Program-made: the position numbers and the translations under genes
Notes under the pieces: model-generated
Database searches by the model: none
Seen by the model: only the letters and a program-made list of their open reading frames with translations
What the model was told of the DNA's origin: nothing
Shown: one piece after another, positions 32,111 through 40,671 of the stretch
Layout: the number at the start of each line of letters is the position of its first letter
How positions within the stretch are numbered: position 1 is the stretch's first letter
NCBI GenBank assembly: GCA_021736785.1
Contig: JAIPFF010000051.1
Span: forward strand, 1-41,412
Source of the DNA: Thiohalocapsa sp.
GTDB taxonomy: Bacteria > Pseudomonadota > Gammaproteobacteria > Chromatiales > Chromatiaceae
Reading direction: 5' to 3'
Length of the DNA: 41,412 nt

Positions 32111-32336
32111 GCTTCTTCGCTCCGTGCACCTGCATATGTAGGGCATCGGCTGACCTCGTTTCCAGCCTCTTCTTGATTGTGCGCTCCGTCGCATATTGAT
32201 TCGATCCGTCTTACCTGCGCTGCGGGTGCGGCGGGCGCGTCACAGTTGCGCGCACAGGTGCGCACTAGATTGAAAAAGACATCGAAAAATCGTGCGGCCC
32301 CGATCGCACGCTAGGGATCGACCGAGGATCCAGGAT

Positions 32337-34898
32337 ATGACGCACCGACTCCCGAGCTACTTGCTCATCCTGCTGGGCTCGATGGCTTGCGTATGCGCCG
32401 CAGCCGCAACCGACCACCGACAAACAGCCGACACACACGGGCTGCACATGCTCGGGCAAGCGGCCCCGGTTACCCTGGCGACGCTGCCCAGCGCCCGCAT
32501 GCGTGCACGTCTGCAGTCGCTGCCGGTCCCGGCTCGGGAGCGCGCGCTGGCGTGGATGAACCGCCTCTCGTTTCCGGCGCGCGATCTCGCGACCATGCAC
32601 GTGGATGCCGGCGGCGGCGTGCTGTATGTGGACCCGCCGCCCCGCTGCTTCGGCGGGATCTGTGCGAGCTTCGACGCCCATGCTGCGACGGATGCCGATG
32701 CCGATTTCGACCTTTCCCTGCTCGCCGCGGCGGCGGACGATGCGTTCGCGCTGCATAGCCGCCCCGGGGCGACGAACGTTGTCTATCTGGACTTCGACGG
32801 CCATACGATCACGGGTACTGCCTGGAATCGTTACAAGGATCCGATCCAAGCCCGACCCTTCGACACCGACGGCAACTCGACAGGGTTCAGCGACAGCGAG
32901 CGCAGGGCGATCGCCGAGGTTTGGCATCGAGTCGCCGAAGACTATGCCCCCTTCGATATCGATGTTACCACCGAGGATCCGGTGACTTTCACGCCGACCA
33001 CCGGGCGAATCCTCATCACCTCCGACACCGACGCCAGCGGGCAGCCCATGCCCTACGACAGCGCCGGTGGCGTGGCCTACGTCGGCGTTTGGGGGCGCGG
33101 CGATTACCCGAGCCGCTATTCACCGGCGCTGGTGTACTACGACAATCTCTCGAGCGCGGCCAACTACATCGCCGAGGCGGCGAGCCATGAATTCGGCCAC
33201 AACCTGGGTTTGTCCCATCACGGTACCAGCACCGCCGATTACTACAGAGGTCACGGCAGCGGCTCCATCTCATGGGCGCCGGTCATGGGTGTCGCTTACT
33301 ACGCCCAGGTCTCGCAGTGGAGCAACGGCGACTATCCCGGCGCCAATAACCGTCAAGACGATATCGCCGTCATCGCGGATCTGCTCGGTGTCGTCGGCGA
33401 CGACCACGGCGATACCGCGGCGACGGCCACCGCACTGGTGGTGGGCGCGGGTGGCACGATCGCGGTGAGCACGCCGGAAGACGATCCCCATGACGAACTG
33501 CCCCACAACAAGGGCATCATCGAGCAGGCCGGGGACTCGGATTACTTCTTTTTCAGAGCCGGCGCCGGCACCCTCGATATTGCCGTGACGCCGGCGTGGG
33601 AGGCCTTCTATCGCAACAGCTCCCGCGGTGCGAACCTCGACGTGGAGGTGCGCCTGATGAACACGCAGGGCGAGGTACTGCAGATCGCCACTCCGGCCAC
33701 GGAAACTCACGCGAGTTTGCGGGCCGCCGTCGCTGCCGGCGACTACTACCTGTCCGTGACAGGCGTCGGCAGTGCCAACTACTCCGACTACGACAGTCTC
33801 GGGCAATACTTCATCTCGGGCACGATCCCGCAGCCGGCGGACAATCTGGCGCCCACGGCGGCGTTCGGCTACGGCTGCGCCGATCTGGTCTGCAGTTTTA
33901 CAGATGCATCGGGCGACGTTGATGGCTCGCTCACGGCCTGGTCTTGGGGCTTCGGGGACGGAAAAAGCTCCGCCAGCCGCAGCCCCGGCCACACCTACGC
34001 GGCGGCGGGCGAGTATACGGTGACGTTGACCGTCACCGACGATGACGGCGCCAGCGACGATGTGTCGCAAACCGTCAATGTCAGCGACGGCGACGTCTGT
34101 GAGTTGCCGCCCGCGTCGCTGTTCAATATTTCGACCCGTGCCCGCGTGCGTGGAGGCGACGGCACCATGATCGGCGGCTTCGTCATCCGCGGCGATCGCC
34201 CGAAGCGCGTGTTGATCCGCGCGCGCGGTCCTTCGCTTGCTGCCAGCGGCGTCGACGGCGCTATGGCCGATCCGACGGTTCGTCTGTTTTCCGGCGCGAC
34301 GCAGATCGGCAGCAACGACAATTGGCGAAGCGGGGGGCAATCCGTGGAGATCGCCGCGACCGGCCGTGCACCGACAATGGATGCGGAAGCGGCGCTGCTT
34401 GCGACGCTGTCGCCGGGCGCCTACACGGCGCATGTCAACGATGCGGCTGGCGCCACGGGTATCGCGATTATCGAGGTTTTCGGTATCGATGAAGAACAAG
34501 ACAGCCGGTTGTTCAATGTGTCCACGCGGGCCGGCGTCGAAACCGGTGACGGCGTCTCCATCGGCGGCTTCGTGATCCGCGGTACCGGCACCAAGCGAGT
34601 GCTGGTGCGCGCCCGCGGCCCGTCGCTGGCGGCCGCGGGCCTCGTCGGAACGCTGAGCGATCCGACATTACAGGTCTTCTCCGGAGGTACCGCAATCGCC
34701 TCGAACGATGACTGGCGCAGCGACGCGCGAGCCGACGAGATCACGGCCACGGGACGCGCGCCGCAGCACGATCGCGAAGCCGCGCTGCTGCTGGATCTGG
34801 CCCCGGGCGCCTACACCGCCATCATGAGCGGAGACGGCGGCACCAGCGGCATCGGCATTATCGAGGTCATTGCCGTCGATGAGGACAGCTGCCATTAG
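32337..34898 (+). CDS. Secreted zincin metalloprotease with PKD and duplicated C-terminal modules
   Basis: An 853-residue exported protein. The signal peptide is at about 1-25 (YLLILLGSMACVCAAAA). A zincin domain has HEFGHNLGLSH (H284, E285, H288, H294) and a likely Met-turn in PVMGVAYY. A pre-peptidase C-type domain follows (about 370-500, DYFFFRAGAGTLDIAV), then a PKD domain (about 505-590, WSWGFGDGKSS, YTVTLTVTDDDG), and two copies of a 130-residue module (from F596 and F726, each with STRA-V-GDG-IGGFVIRG and RARGPSLAA). Such modules are common in secreted proteins of soil and water bacteria. The ATG at 32337 is preceded by AGGA. Likely substrate: extracellular protein or matrix. Confidence 0.88.
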   Translation: MTHRLPSYLLILLGSMACVCAAAATDHRQTADTHGLHMLGQAAPVTLATLPSARMRARLQSLPVPARERALAWMNRLSFPARDLATMHVDAGGGVLYVDPPPRCFGGICASFDAHAATDADADFDLSLLAAAADDAFALHSRPGATNVVYLDFDGHTITGTAWNRYKDPIQARPFDTDGNSTGFSDSERRAIAEVWHRVAEDYAPFDIDVTTEDPVTFTPTTGRILITSDTDASGQPMPYDSAGGVAYVGVWGRGDYPSRYSPALVYYDNLSSAANYIAEAASHEFGHNLGLSHHGTSTADYYRGHGSGSISWAPVMGVAYYAQVSQWSNGDYPGANNRQDDIAVIADLLGVVGDDHGDTAATATALVVGAGGTIAVSTPEDDPHDELPHNKGIIEQAGDSDYFFFRAGAGTLDIAVTPAWEAFYRNSSRGANLDVEVRLMNTQGEVLQIATPATETHASLRAAVAAGDYYLSVTGVGSANYSDYDSLGQYFISGTIPQPADNLAPTAAFGYGCADLVCSFTDASGDVDGSLTAWSWGFGDGKSSASRSPGHTYAAAGEYTVTLTVTDDDGASDDVSQTVNVSDGDVCELPPASLFNISTRARVRGGDGTMIGGFVIRGDRPKRVLIRARGPSLAASGVDGAMADPTVRLFSGATQIGSNDNWRSGGQSVEIAATGRAPTMDAEAALLATLSPGAYTAHVNDAAGATGIAIIEVFGIDEEQDSRLFNVSTRAGVETGDGVSIGGFVIRGTGTKRVLVRARGPSLAAAGLVGTLSDPTLQVFSGGTAIASNDDWRSDARADEITATGRAPQHDREAALLLDLAPGAYTAIMSGDGGTSGIGIIEVIAVDEDSCH
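34116..34895 (+). repeat. Two direct 390-bp repeats coding the C-terminal modules
   Basis: Codons from 34116 and from 34506 encode two diverged copies of the same domain (LFNISTRA and LFNVSTRA starts, period 130 codons). The copies are clearly diverged at amino-acid level, so the duplication is old. Confidence 0.8.
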
Positions 34899-34902
34899 GC
34901 CC

Positions 34903-35592
34903 TTAGTCGCGATCCGGTGCCCTGCAGCGATAGCCGGCGCCGCGCACCGTTTCGATGACCTCGCCGCCGTCGCCGAGCTTTTTGCGCAACCGTCCGATAT
35001 AGACATCGACAACGTTGGTCTGCGGGTCTTCGTAGACGCTCCAGACGGTGCTCAGGATCCGCTCGCGCGAGAAGATCTTGCCCGGGTTCGATAGGAACAG
35101 CTTCAGGATCTCGCGCTCTTTCGGCGTCAGATCCACGGGCTTGCCGGCGCTGGCGGCCTTCAGCGAGCGGGTATCGAAGCTGAGCGCACCGACGCGGAGA
35201 AGATGCTCGCCGGCGGTGTTGCGATGATAGCCGGCGGCCCGGCGTGCCAGCGCCTCGATGCGGGCAATGAGCTCGTCGAAGTCGAACGGCTTGGGCAAGT
35301 AGTCGTCGGCGCCGAGGCGCAGGCCGGCGACGCGCTCGTCCACGTCGGCCAAGGCCGTCAGCATCAGGATCGGCGTGCAGTTGCCCTTCGCGCGCAAGCG
35401 CCGGCAAACGTCCTGGCCGCTGATGCCCGGCAGCATCAAGTCCAGCACGATCACGTCGAAATCCGCTTCGGCGACCATTACCAGCGCCGTCTCTCCGTCC
35501 GGCGCGACACTGACCAGCCAGCCTTCGGACTTCAATCCGCGGTGGATGAAGTCGGCAACCCGCGCTTCGTCTTCGACCAAGAGAATGTTCAC
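34903..35592 (-). CDS. OmpR-family response regulator
   Basis: A 229-residue two-component regulator. The receiver domain has the acidic pocket (VEDE), the phospho-acceptor D51 (VIVLDLMLPG) and the conserved Lys in DDYLPKPF. The C-terminal winged-helix domain has LTPKEREILKLFLSNPGKIFSRE and VDVYIGRLRKKL. It starts with GTG at 35592, overlapping the kinase stop (GTGA), so kinase and regulator are translated together. It is placed downstream of its kinase. Targets are unknown; the nearby beta-helix gene is one candidate. Confidence 0.94.
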   Translation of the reverse strand: MNILLVEDEARVADFIHRGLKSEGWLVSVAPDGETALVMVAEADFDVIVLDLMLPGISGQDVCRRLRAKGNCTPILMLTALADVDERVAGLRLGADDYLPKPFDFDELIARIEALARRAAGYHRNTAGEHLLRVGALSFDTRSLKAASAGKPVDLTPKEREILKLFLSNPGKIFSRERILSTVWSVYEDPQTNVVDVYIGRLRKKLGDGGEVIETVRGAGYRCRAPDRD

Positions 35593-37169
35593 GAGACGGC
35601 CTCCAAGTGCGGGCGGTCCGGCAGCATGACCGTGACCGTCACGCCCTGCCCCGGCTCGCTCTGCATCGCGATCTCGCCGTCATGCGCCTCGACGATGGCC
35701 TTCGCCACCGGCAGACCGAGTCCGGCGCCGCCCGAATAGCGCCGCGCCGCGTTACTGCCGCGAAAAAACCGATTGAAGACGCGGGCAAGATCTTCGGGGC
35801 CGAGGCCCGGCCCGTCGTCGTCGACCACGATCGAATAGCCGCGCGGGTGCCGCTCCAACTGCACGTCCACCTTCTCGCCTCCGTAGCGTAGGGCGTTCTC
35901 GAGCAAGATGATCATGACTTGCCGCAGGCGGTCGACGTCGCCGCGCATCAAGGCCGATTCGAGCCGGTTGCGAAACGATAGCTGGACATTGCGACCATCG
36001 GCCATGCTGCGGCAGTCGTCGATCACTTCCGGCAGCAGCGACACAAGGTCGACCTCGCGTCGCTGCAGCCGCGTCTCGCCGGACTCGCGTCGGGCGATGA
36101 ACAGCAGGTCATCCACCAGCCGAGCGGTGTGGCGGGCCGCGTCGCGGGTCTTTTCCAGCGCCTCCCGGTACTCCGGAGGCGTCTTGTCGGCCCCGCGCAG
36201 GGCGATCTCGGCCTCGCCGCGAATAATGGTCAATGGCGTTCGGAGCTCGTGGCTCACATCGGCGAGGAGACGCCGGCGGTCGTTCTCGGCCGACTTCAAT
36301 GTGTCGAGCAGGCGCTGCAGCTCGGCCGTGCGCTCGGCGACGGCGCGCTCGAGGCGTTGGTTGGCGGCCTCCAGCACCTGCTCACGGATCGCGATCTCGT
36401 CCGCCATGCGATTGAAGGCCAGTGCGACATTATCGAGCTCGCCGGTCCCGCGCGACTCGATGCGATGCTCCCGATCGCCGCGTGCCAGCGCCTCGGCGCC
36501 TTCGATAAGACGGGTCACGGGCGCTTTGAGGTCGCGCACCAGCAGCCAAAGGGCCGCGAGGGCGATGGCCGCGCCGACGACGCCGACCAAGATCGCCAGG
36601 ATCTGGTTCAAGCGCAAGCGGTGCTCGGTCAGCGTTTGCTGGGCGGCCAGTTCTTCGAGCTCTTCGTCGAGCGCGATCTGAATCTGCTGCTTGAACTCCC
36701 GGTCGACCTGTTCGTCGAGAATATTCGAGAGCCGTTCCCATTCATCGGTGAAGGCGATGGCGTAGCCGGAGTCGAGCACGCTCTGGTACTCCTCGAGCAG
36801 CTTTGCGATCTGCGCCTCGATACCCGCAAGGTGATTGAGCTCGTCGATCTCTTCATTCCCGGCGAGTCGGATCTCGCTGGCGATGATTTCGCGAATCCCG
36901 ACGATATCCCGGCGGATGGCCGCGAGCAGCTCGCGCTCGAGGGCGCCCTGATCGCGATCGCCGATCGTCATCGCGTCGCCGAACTGCTTGAACAACTGAT
37001 AGGTGTGGTTGGACAGGGACAAATGCGCTTCGTAGGAGCGGTGTGCCAAGTCCGTGCGCTTCAGATTGAAGCGGGCTTCGTGCGTCCCCCACAGGGCCAA
37101 GAGGGTGCCCAGGATCGCCAAGGTCAGCAAGCCGCCGAACAGTAGGTACAACTTGGTGACGAAGCGCAT
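35589..37169 (-). CDS. Sensor histidine kinase with periplasmic helical sensor
   Basis: A 526-residue membrane histidine kinase: TM1 about 5-27, a mostly helical periplasmic region about 30-195 with coiled segments (EIDELNHLAGIEAQIAKLLEEYQ), TM2 about 198-220, HAMP, and a coiled linker. HisKA has phospho-His H307 (DVSHELRTPLT) and the HATPase has DDGPGLGPEDL and GGAGLGLPVAKAI. The ATG at 37169, preceded by GAGGAAG, is the true start; the longer frame from 37313 adds a low-complexity lead. The signal is unknown. Confidence 0.92.
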   Translation of the reverse strand: MRFVTKLYLLFGGLLTLAILGTLLALWGTHEARFNLKRTDLAHRSYEAHLSLSNHTYQLFKQFGDAMTIGDRDQGALERELLAAIRRDIVGIREIIASEIRLAGNEEIDELNHLAGIEAQIAKLLEEYQSVLDSGYAIAFTDEWERLSNILDEQVDREFKQQIQIALDEELEELAAQQTLTEHRLRLNQILAILVGVVGAAIALAALWLLVRDLKAPVTRLIEGAEALARGDREHRIESRGTGELDNVALAFNRMADEIAIREQVLEAANQRLERAVAERTAELQRLLDTLKSAENDRRRLLADVSHELRTPLTIIRGEAEIALRGADKTPPEYREALEKTRDAARHTARLVDDLLFIARRESGETRLQRREVDLVSLLPEVIDDCRSMADGRNVQLSFRNRLESALMRGDVDRLRQVMIILLENALRYGGEKVDVQLERHPRGYSIVVDDDGPGLGPEDLARVFNRFFRGSNAARRYSGGAGLGLPVAKAIVEAHDGEIAMQSEPGQGVTVTVMLPDRPHLEAVS

Positions 37170-37294
37170 GGTCTTCCTCGCGATTGCCGGTGCCGCCGTC
37201 GCGGCGGCGGCGACAATAGCGGACTCGTTGCGCCGCTTCGGGGCGAGCGGCGACACGGGGCGCAGTGTAAGCTGTTCGCCCCGCCTTGCCCCTG

Positions 37295-37316
37295 CCGTTG
37301 CGCCTTTGCGCAACGG
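37295..37316. other. Perfect 9-bp hairpin between the beta-helix gene and the kinase
   Basis: CCGTTGCGC-CTTT-GCGCAACGG. It lies in the 198-nt gap between the beta-helix gene end and the kinase start, both on the minus strand. No T-tract follows on the minus strand. It could end the upstream transcript, or serve as an operator for the kinase-regulator pair. Confidence 0.5.
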
Positions 37317-37367
37317 ACCGCCGCGGATCTTGCGCGATGCGCGCGAACGGTCCGACGCGTTACCGCG

Positions 37368-37928
37368 TTACAGATTCCGGCACTGATCCTCTTTGTTGCC
37401 CGACACCCGGTTGAAGCCGCCGATCGGCCGCGGGCGGTTGCTCTTGCACTGCAGATTGCCGTCGATCGTGTTGTAGCGAATGACGACGCCGCCGGTGTTG
37501 GAGAACGCCTGCAGGTCGCCGTCGATGGTGCTGTAGATGGTCACCAGCCGGCTAGAGTTGCTGTCGTACTGGACATTGCCGCCGACGGTGCTGCGCGCGA
37601 CACGGCTGACGTCGCCGTGCACCCCTTCTAGCTGGATGTCGCCACCCACGTCGGAGCGGATGACGCGCACGAAGCGCCCGCCGTCGGCCTGCACGTTGCC
37701 GTCGACCTCGACATTGCGCGCGACAAGTGCGCCGCCGCTGTAGATCTTGATGTTGCCCTTGACGGTGGTGCCTTCCATTCGGCACAGACCGTTATCGACG
37801 ATGACGTCGTCGTCGATGGTCACGGCGCCCAGATTTTTCGGGCAGTAGACGTCGGCGACGGCGCTATGGGCGGTGACGGCGCCCGCGGCGATCAGTGTCG
37901 CGGCAAGCAGGCTTTTGGATAGATTCAT
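37368..37928 (-). CDS. Secreted beta-helix-like repeat protein
   Basis: A 186-residue exported protein, signal peptide about 1-26 (LLAATLIAAGAVTAHSAVA). The mature part is built of about six short repeats of roughly 20 residues with a G-(N/D)-(I/V/L) core: VKGNIKIYSGG, VDGNVQADGG, VGGDIQLEG, VGGNVQYDS, IDGDLQAFS, IDGNLQCKS. This spacing suggests a small right-handed beta-helix, as in bactofilin-like or adhesin-like proteins. Four cysteines (near both ends) may form disulfides. The ATG at 37928 is preceded by GAGG. No known family can be named. Confidence 0.75.
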   Translation of the reverse strand: MNLSKSLLAATLIAAGAVTAHSAVADVYCPKNLGAVTIDDDVIVDNGLCRMEGTTVKGNIKIYSGGALVARNVEVDGNVQADGGRFVRVIRSDVGGDIQLEGVHGDVSRVARSTVGGNVQYDSNSSRLVTIYSTIDGDLQAFSNTGGVVIRYNTIDGNLQCKSNRPRPIGGFNRVSGNKEDQCRNL

Positions 37929-38221
37929 GGGACTGACCTCGGTTTGTTCTGCGTGGGACAACCGGCTTCCGTGCCTTTGATTCCGTCACGACCAAAGGTG
38001 AGGGATGCGCCGTGAATTCCGGCTATCGAACCCATGAAGGCTGTCTGAGGAAACGATGAAAATCTTCTGAAGTCCGCCGGAGCGGGTTGTCGGCGGCCCT
38101 TCGCGCCGCCGGCAGGACCGGTAGCCTCGAAGCCACTGGCCATGCTGCGTCGCATCCGCCGCGGCGCTCGTAAAAGCCGGGTCGGACGGATGCGGTCTGC
38201 GCCTTCTCTCGGCGCCTGCGC
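37929..38221 (-). promoter_or_regulatory. Gap between OmpA-type and beta-helix genes
   Basis: 293 nt without a supportable gene. The minus-strand promoter of the beta-helix gene should lie here; an AT-richer patch at about 38050-38075 with the small palindrome CTTC-T-GAAG is the most likely spot, but no clear -35/-10 pair is seen. Confidence 0.25.
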
Positions 38222-39211
38222 TCAGTCGGGCTGCAGGGGGGTCGTCAGGATCAGCTCGACCCGGCGGTTGGCCAGACGGCCCGCCGCGGTGTCGTTGTCC
38301 GCGATCGGTAGGGTTTCGCCGCGGCCTTCCGCGCGGATGCGCGCCGGTTCGATGCCCAGAGCGATCAGCGCATCGCGGACCGCGCTCGCGCGCTGCTCGG
38401 ACAGCACCTGATTGCGTGCGGTATCTCCGCTGGCATCGGTGTGACCGATGACCGCGAGGCGTTGTTGCGGTTCTCGCCCCAGGATCTCGGCGACGGACGC
38501 AAGCACGGAGTCGGCCGCATCGGTGGGAAGCTCCGCCGAGCCGACCGGGAAGCGCACATCATCGGCCCCCAAGCTCACCCGAAGGCCCGCGTCGGTGAAG
38601 CAGGCACCGACCTTCGCGTAGCCGCGCAGCATGGCGTTCAGGTCGGGGCAAGACGGCTGGGGTATCGCGTCGGGGCCCGGCGCGCCGGCGGATTCGGCAA
38701 GAACCTTCGCGGGCCGGGCCGCATTCACGGCGGCTTTCAGCGCCGACTGCAGCGCATCGCGGGTCGCACGCAGCCGCTCGGCATCGAGCAGGGCCTGCCG
38801 CAGCGCGGCGTCGTTGCTCTCGAACTGGCCGGCGAGTGCTTGCATCGGGGTTTGCGGGGCCGACTCGCGCGGGTCGCCCGGCGGCGTGGCGCTGTCTTGC
38901 GGACGCTCCGTCATTGGCTCGTCCGGGGTCGGCGCGGGCGGGGGGCCGAGATCGGCGACGGCGTCGGCGCGGGCTTCGGCGGCGCGACCGCCGGCTGCGC
39001 CCGCGGCTTCGAGCCGTGCGTCGGCGTCCGCGCGGACCTGCTCGACCGCGTACACCGTCAGCACGCCGAGGCCGAACAGCGAGACCAGTAAGCTCAGCAC
39101 GGCGGTTGCCCGCAGCCGCCCCTCGAAGGTTTGCCGATCGGCAGGCCGTGCAGCGCCGGCGTCCGTCGGCGCTGCCTGCGACGAATGTGATTGATCGGTT
39201 GGTGTCGTCAC
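38222..39211 (-). CDS. Inner-membrane-anchored OmpA-domain protein
   Basis: A 329-residue protein. A short cytoplasmic lead is followed by one transmembrane helix (about 36-56, TAVLSLLVSLFGLGVLTVYAV), an Ala/Pro-rich linker with coiled segments, and a C-terminal OmpA-like peptidoglycan-binding domain (IGHTDASGDTARNQVLSEQRASAVRDAL, then EGRGETLP and NRRVELIL). The layout is that of MotB-like or TolR-like anchors rather than outer-membrane OmpA. The GTG at 39211 has AGGAG 9 nt upstream, and that site overlaps the stop of the transporter gene, so the two are cotranscribed. Confidence 0.87.
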   Translation of the reverse strand: MTTPTDQSHSSQAAPTDAGAARPADRQTFEGRLRATAVLSLLVSLFGLGVLTVYAVEQVRADADARLEAAGAAGGRAAEARADAVADLGPPPAPTPDEPMTERPQDSATPPGDPRESAPQTPMQALAGQFESNDAALRQALLDAERLRATRDALQSALKAAVNAARPAKVLAESAGAPGPDAIPQPSCPDLNAMLRGYAKVGACFTDAGLRVSLGADDVRFPVGSAELPTDAADSVLASVAEILGREPQQRLAVIGHTDASGDTARNQVLSEQRASAVRDALIALGIEPARIRAEGRGETLPIADNDTAAGRLANRRVELILTTPLQPD

Positions 39212-39224
39212 GATGCGCTCTCCT

Positions 39225-40217
39225 TCAATGCTCCGGAAGACAGATGCCGCGCTCGCGCACGGCCAGCGCCGTGGATGCCAGCAGCAGAATGACGATGCCG
39301 CTGAGCATGGTCAGCAGTCCGAAGCCCAGATAGCCGAACAGTCTGGTTCCGGTCTGCTCGAACATGGCCATGCTGGCGATGCTGACCGCCGCCAGCGGGA
39401 ACGAATAGGCCCACCACGACAGGTAGAAGCGAAGCTGCATGAACCGGTGCGCTTGGCTGAACAACAGCAACGTCAGAAAGAGGCCCGCGAAATACAGGGC
39501 CTGCGCGAACACGTCCAGTGTGTCCGCGAGCCGCAGATAAGCGATGAAGGCGACAGCGGGCGGCGCCACCAGGATGAACAGCGTCGGCATCAAGCGTTCG
39601 TCGATCGGGTGATGAAACAGCACCCGATAGAAGACGATCGTCATCAAAACCGACCACAGCAACACGCCGATGCTGAAGAAAAACCAAGAGATTTCCGAGA
39701 AGCCGAGCGGCACGCCGGCGATCGGAACCAAGACGTTCCCGACAGCGGGAATGAACCATGAAGGGTTCAGGTGGTGCACCTGAAATTGCCGCTCGTGCAT
39801 CCAGGCGCTGACGATATAGAGCGTGAAGCCGAGCTGGGACAGTGCGCCGACGACCCACAGCGGCAGGCTTACCGCCGGTGCGATCGGTAGAAACGCGATC
39901 GCCAGCAACAGCAGGCTGATTGAGATGGTCGGCATGAAATTCAGCCGCACCGGGTGCTTCAGCTCGGCGCGCACGGCATCTCGATAGAGCGCGATCTTGG
40001 CGGCGTAGACAAGCGCCAGCGCCGCGAACAGCAGCGTGCTGGCGCCGATCAGCCAAGGCACGAAGTCGAGCTGCAGCGACAGCATCGCCTCGGCCTTCTC
40101 CCAGGCGATGGTCAGGCCCGCGAGCCCCATCACCATCGCGAAAAAGGAGGCCGGAAAGTTTGCAAGCCTTGCCGCCGGCAGGGTCGGCGGTGCGTTGGTG
40201 GGATCGTTGCGCGACAT
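39225..40217 (-). CDS. SLAC1/TehA-family anion transporter
   Basis: A 330-residue protein with about ten transmembrane helices. Family marks include FPASFFAMVMGLAGLTIAWEKA at the N-terminus, HHLNPSWFIPAVGNVLVPIAG, and LYFAGLFLTLLLFSQAHRF. TehA/SLAC1 proteins are anion channels or carriers; bacterial ones are linked to tellurite tolerance and C4-dicarboxylate or nitrate/chloride flow. The ATG at 40217 has GGAG upstream; the longer frame from 40301 is rejected. It is followed after 13 nt by the OmpA-domain gene. Confidence 0.87.
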   Translation of the reverse strand: MSRNDPTNAPPTLPAARLANFPASFFAMVMGLAGLTIAWEKAEAMLSLQLDFVPWLIGASTLLFAALALVYAAKIALYRDAVRAELKHPVRLNFMPTISISLLLLAIAFLPIAPAVSLPLWVVGALSQLGFTLYIVSAWMHERQFQVHHLNPSWFIPAVGNVLVPIAGVPLGFSEISWFFFSIGVLLWSVLMTIVFYRVLFHHPIDERLMPTLFILVAPPAVAFIAYLRLADTLDVFAQALYFAGLFLTLLLFSQAHRFMQLRFYLSWWAYSFPLAAVSIASMAMFEQTGTRLFGYLGFGLLTMLSGIVILLLASTALAVRERGICLPEH

Positions 40218-40427
40218 GGCGTCTCCGGTCAATCGCGGTTCAAACGCCGCGACGGGCTTGTGGCTGCTTGCGGAATCCGCACACAGCGCCCGGCGAGGCA
40301 TCGGCCGAGGGTCAAATGCGAATGAGTCTAGGCAGGGGACCGGCGCGCGCGCATTGACAAAACCCGGACCGCGCCGCTTGGTTTTGTCCCGGTGGCCGAG
40401 GCTTCCGCGACCGGCCGGTCGCGTTTT

Positions 40428-40479
40428 TCGGCCGCGTTCTTCGGCCGCGTTCTCCGGGCGCGTTCTCTGGCCGCGCTCC
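40428..40479. repeat. Four imperfect 13-bp tandem repeats
   Basis: TCGGCCGCGTTCT occurs twice exactly (40428-40440, 40441-40453), followed by two diverged copies (40454-40466, 40467-40479). The repeat lies in the 454-nt gap between the divergent SLAC1 and DUF2333 genes. A period of 13 argues against coding. An AT-rich patch at 40553-40595 follows and probably contains the DUF2333 promoter. Confidence 0.75.
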
Positions 40480-40671
40480 GGCGAGCTGCCCGCGGCGCGC
40501 GTCGCCCCCGAGCAGTATCAAGCCACGTCCGGCCAGCAAAGATGACCTGCGATTGCCGATTTTCAATTTCTCCAAAATTAGAACTCGCTAATGTGTTTGC
40601 CAAAGCGTGGAGCTGGGAAATCGATCGCCCGGGCGCCGCGACGCGTCATTCAGAGACCCGGAGGCAGACTC

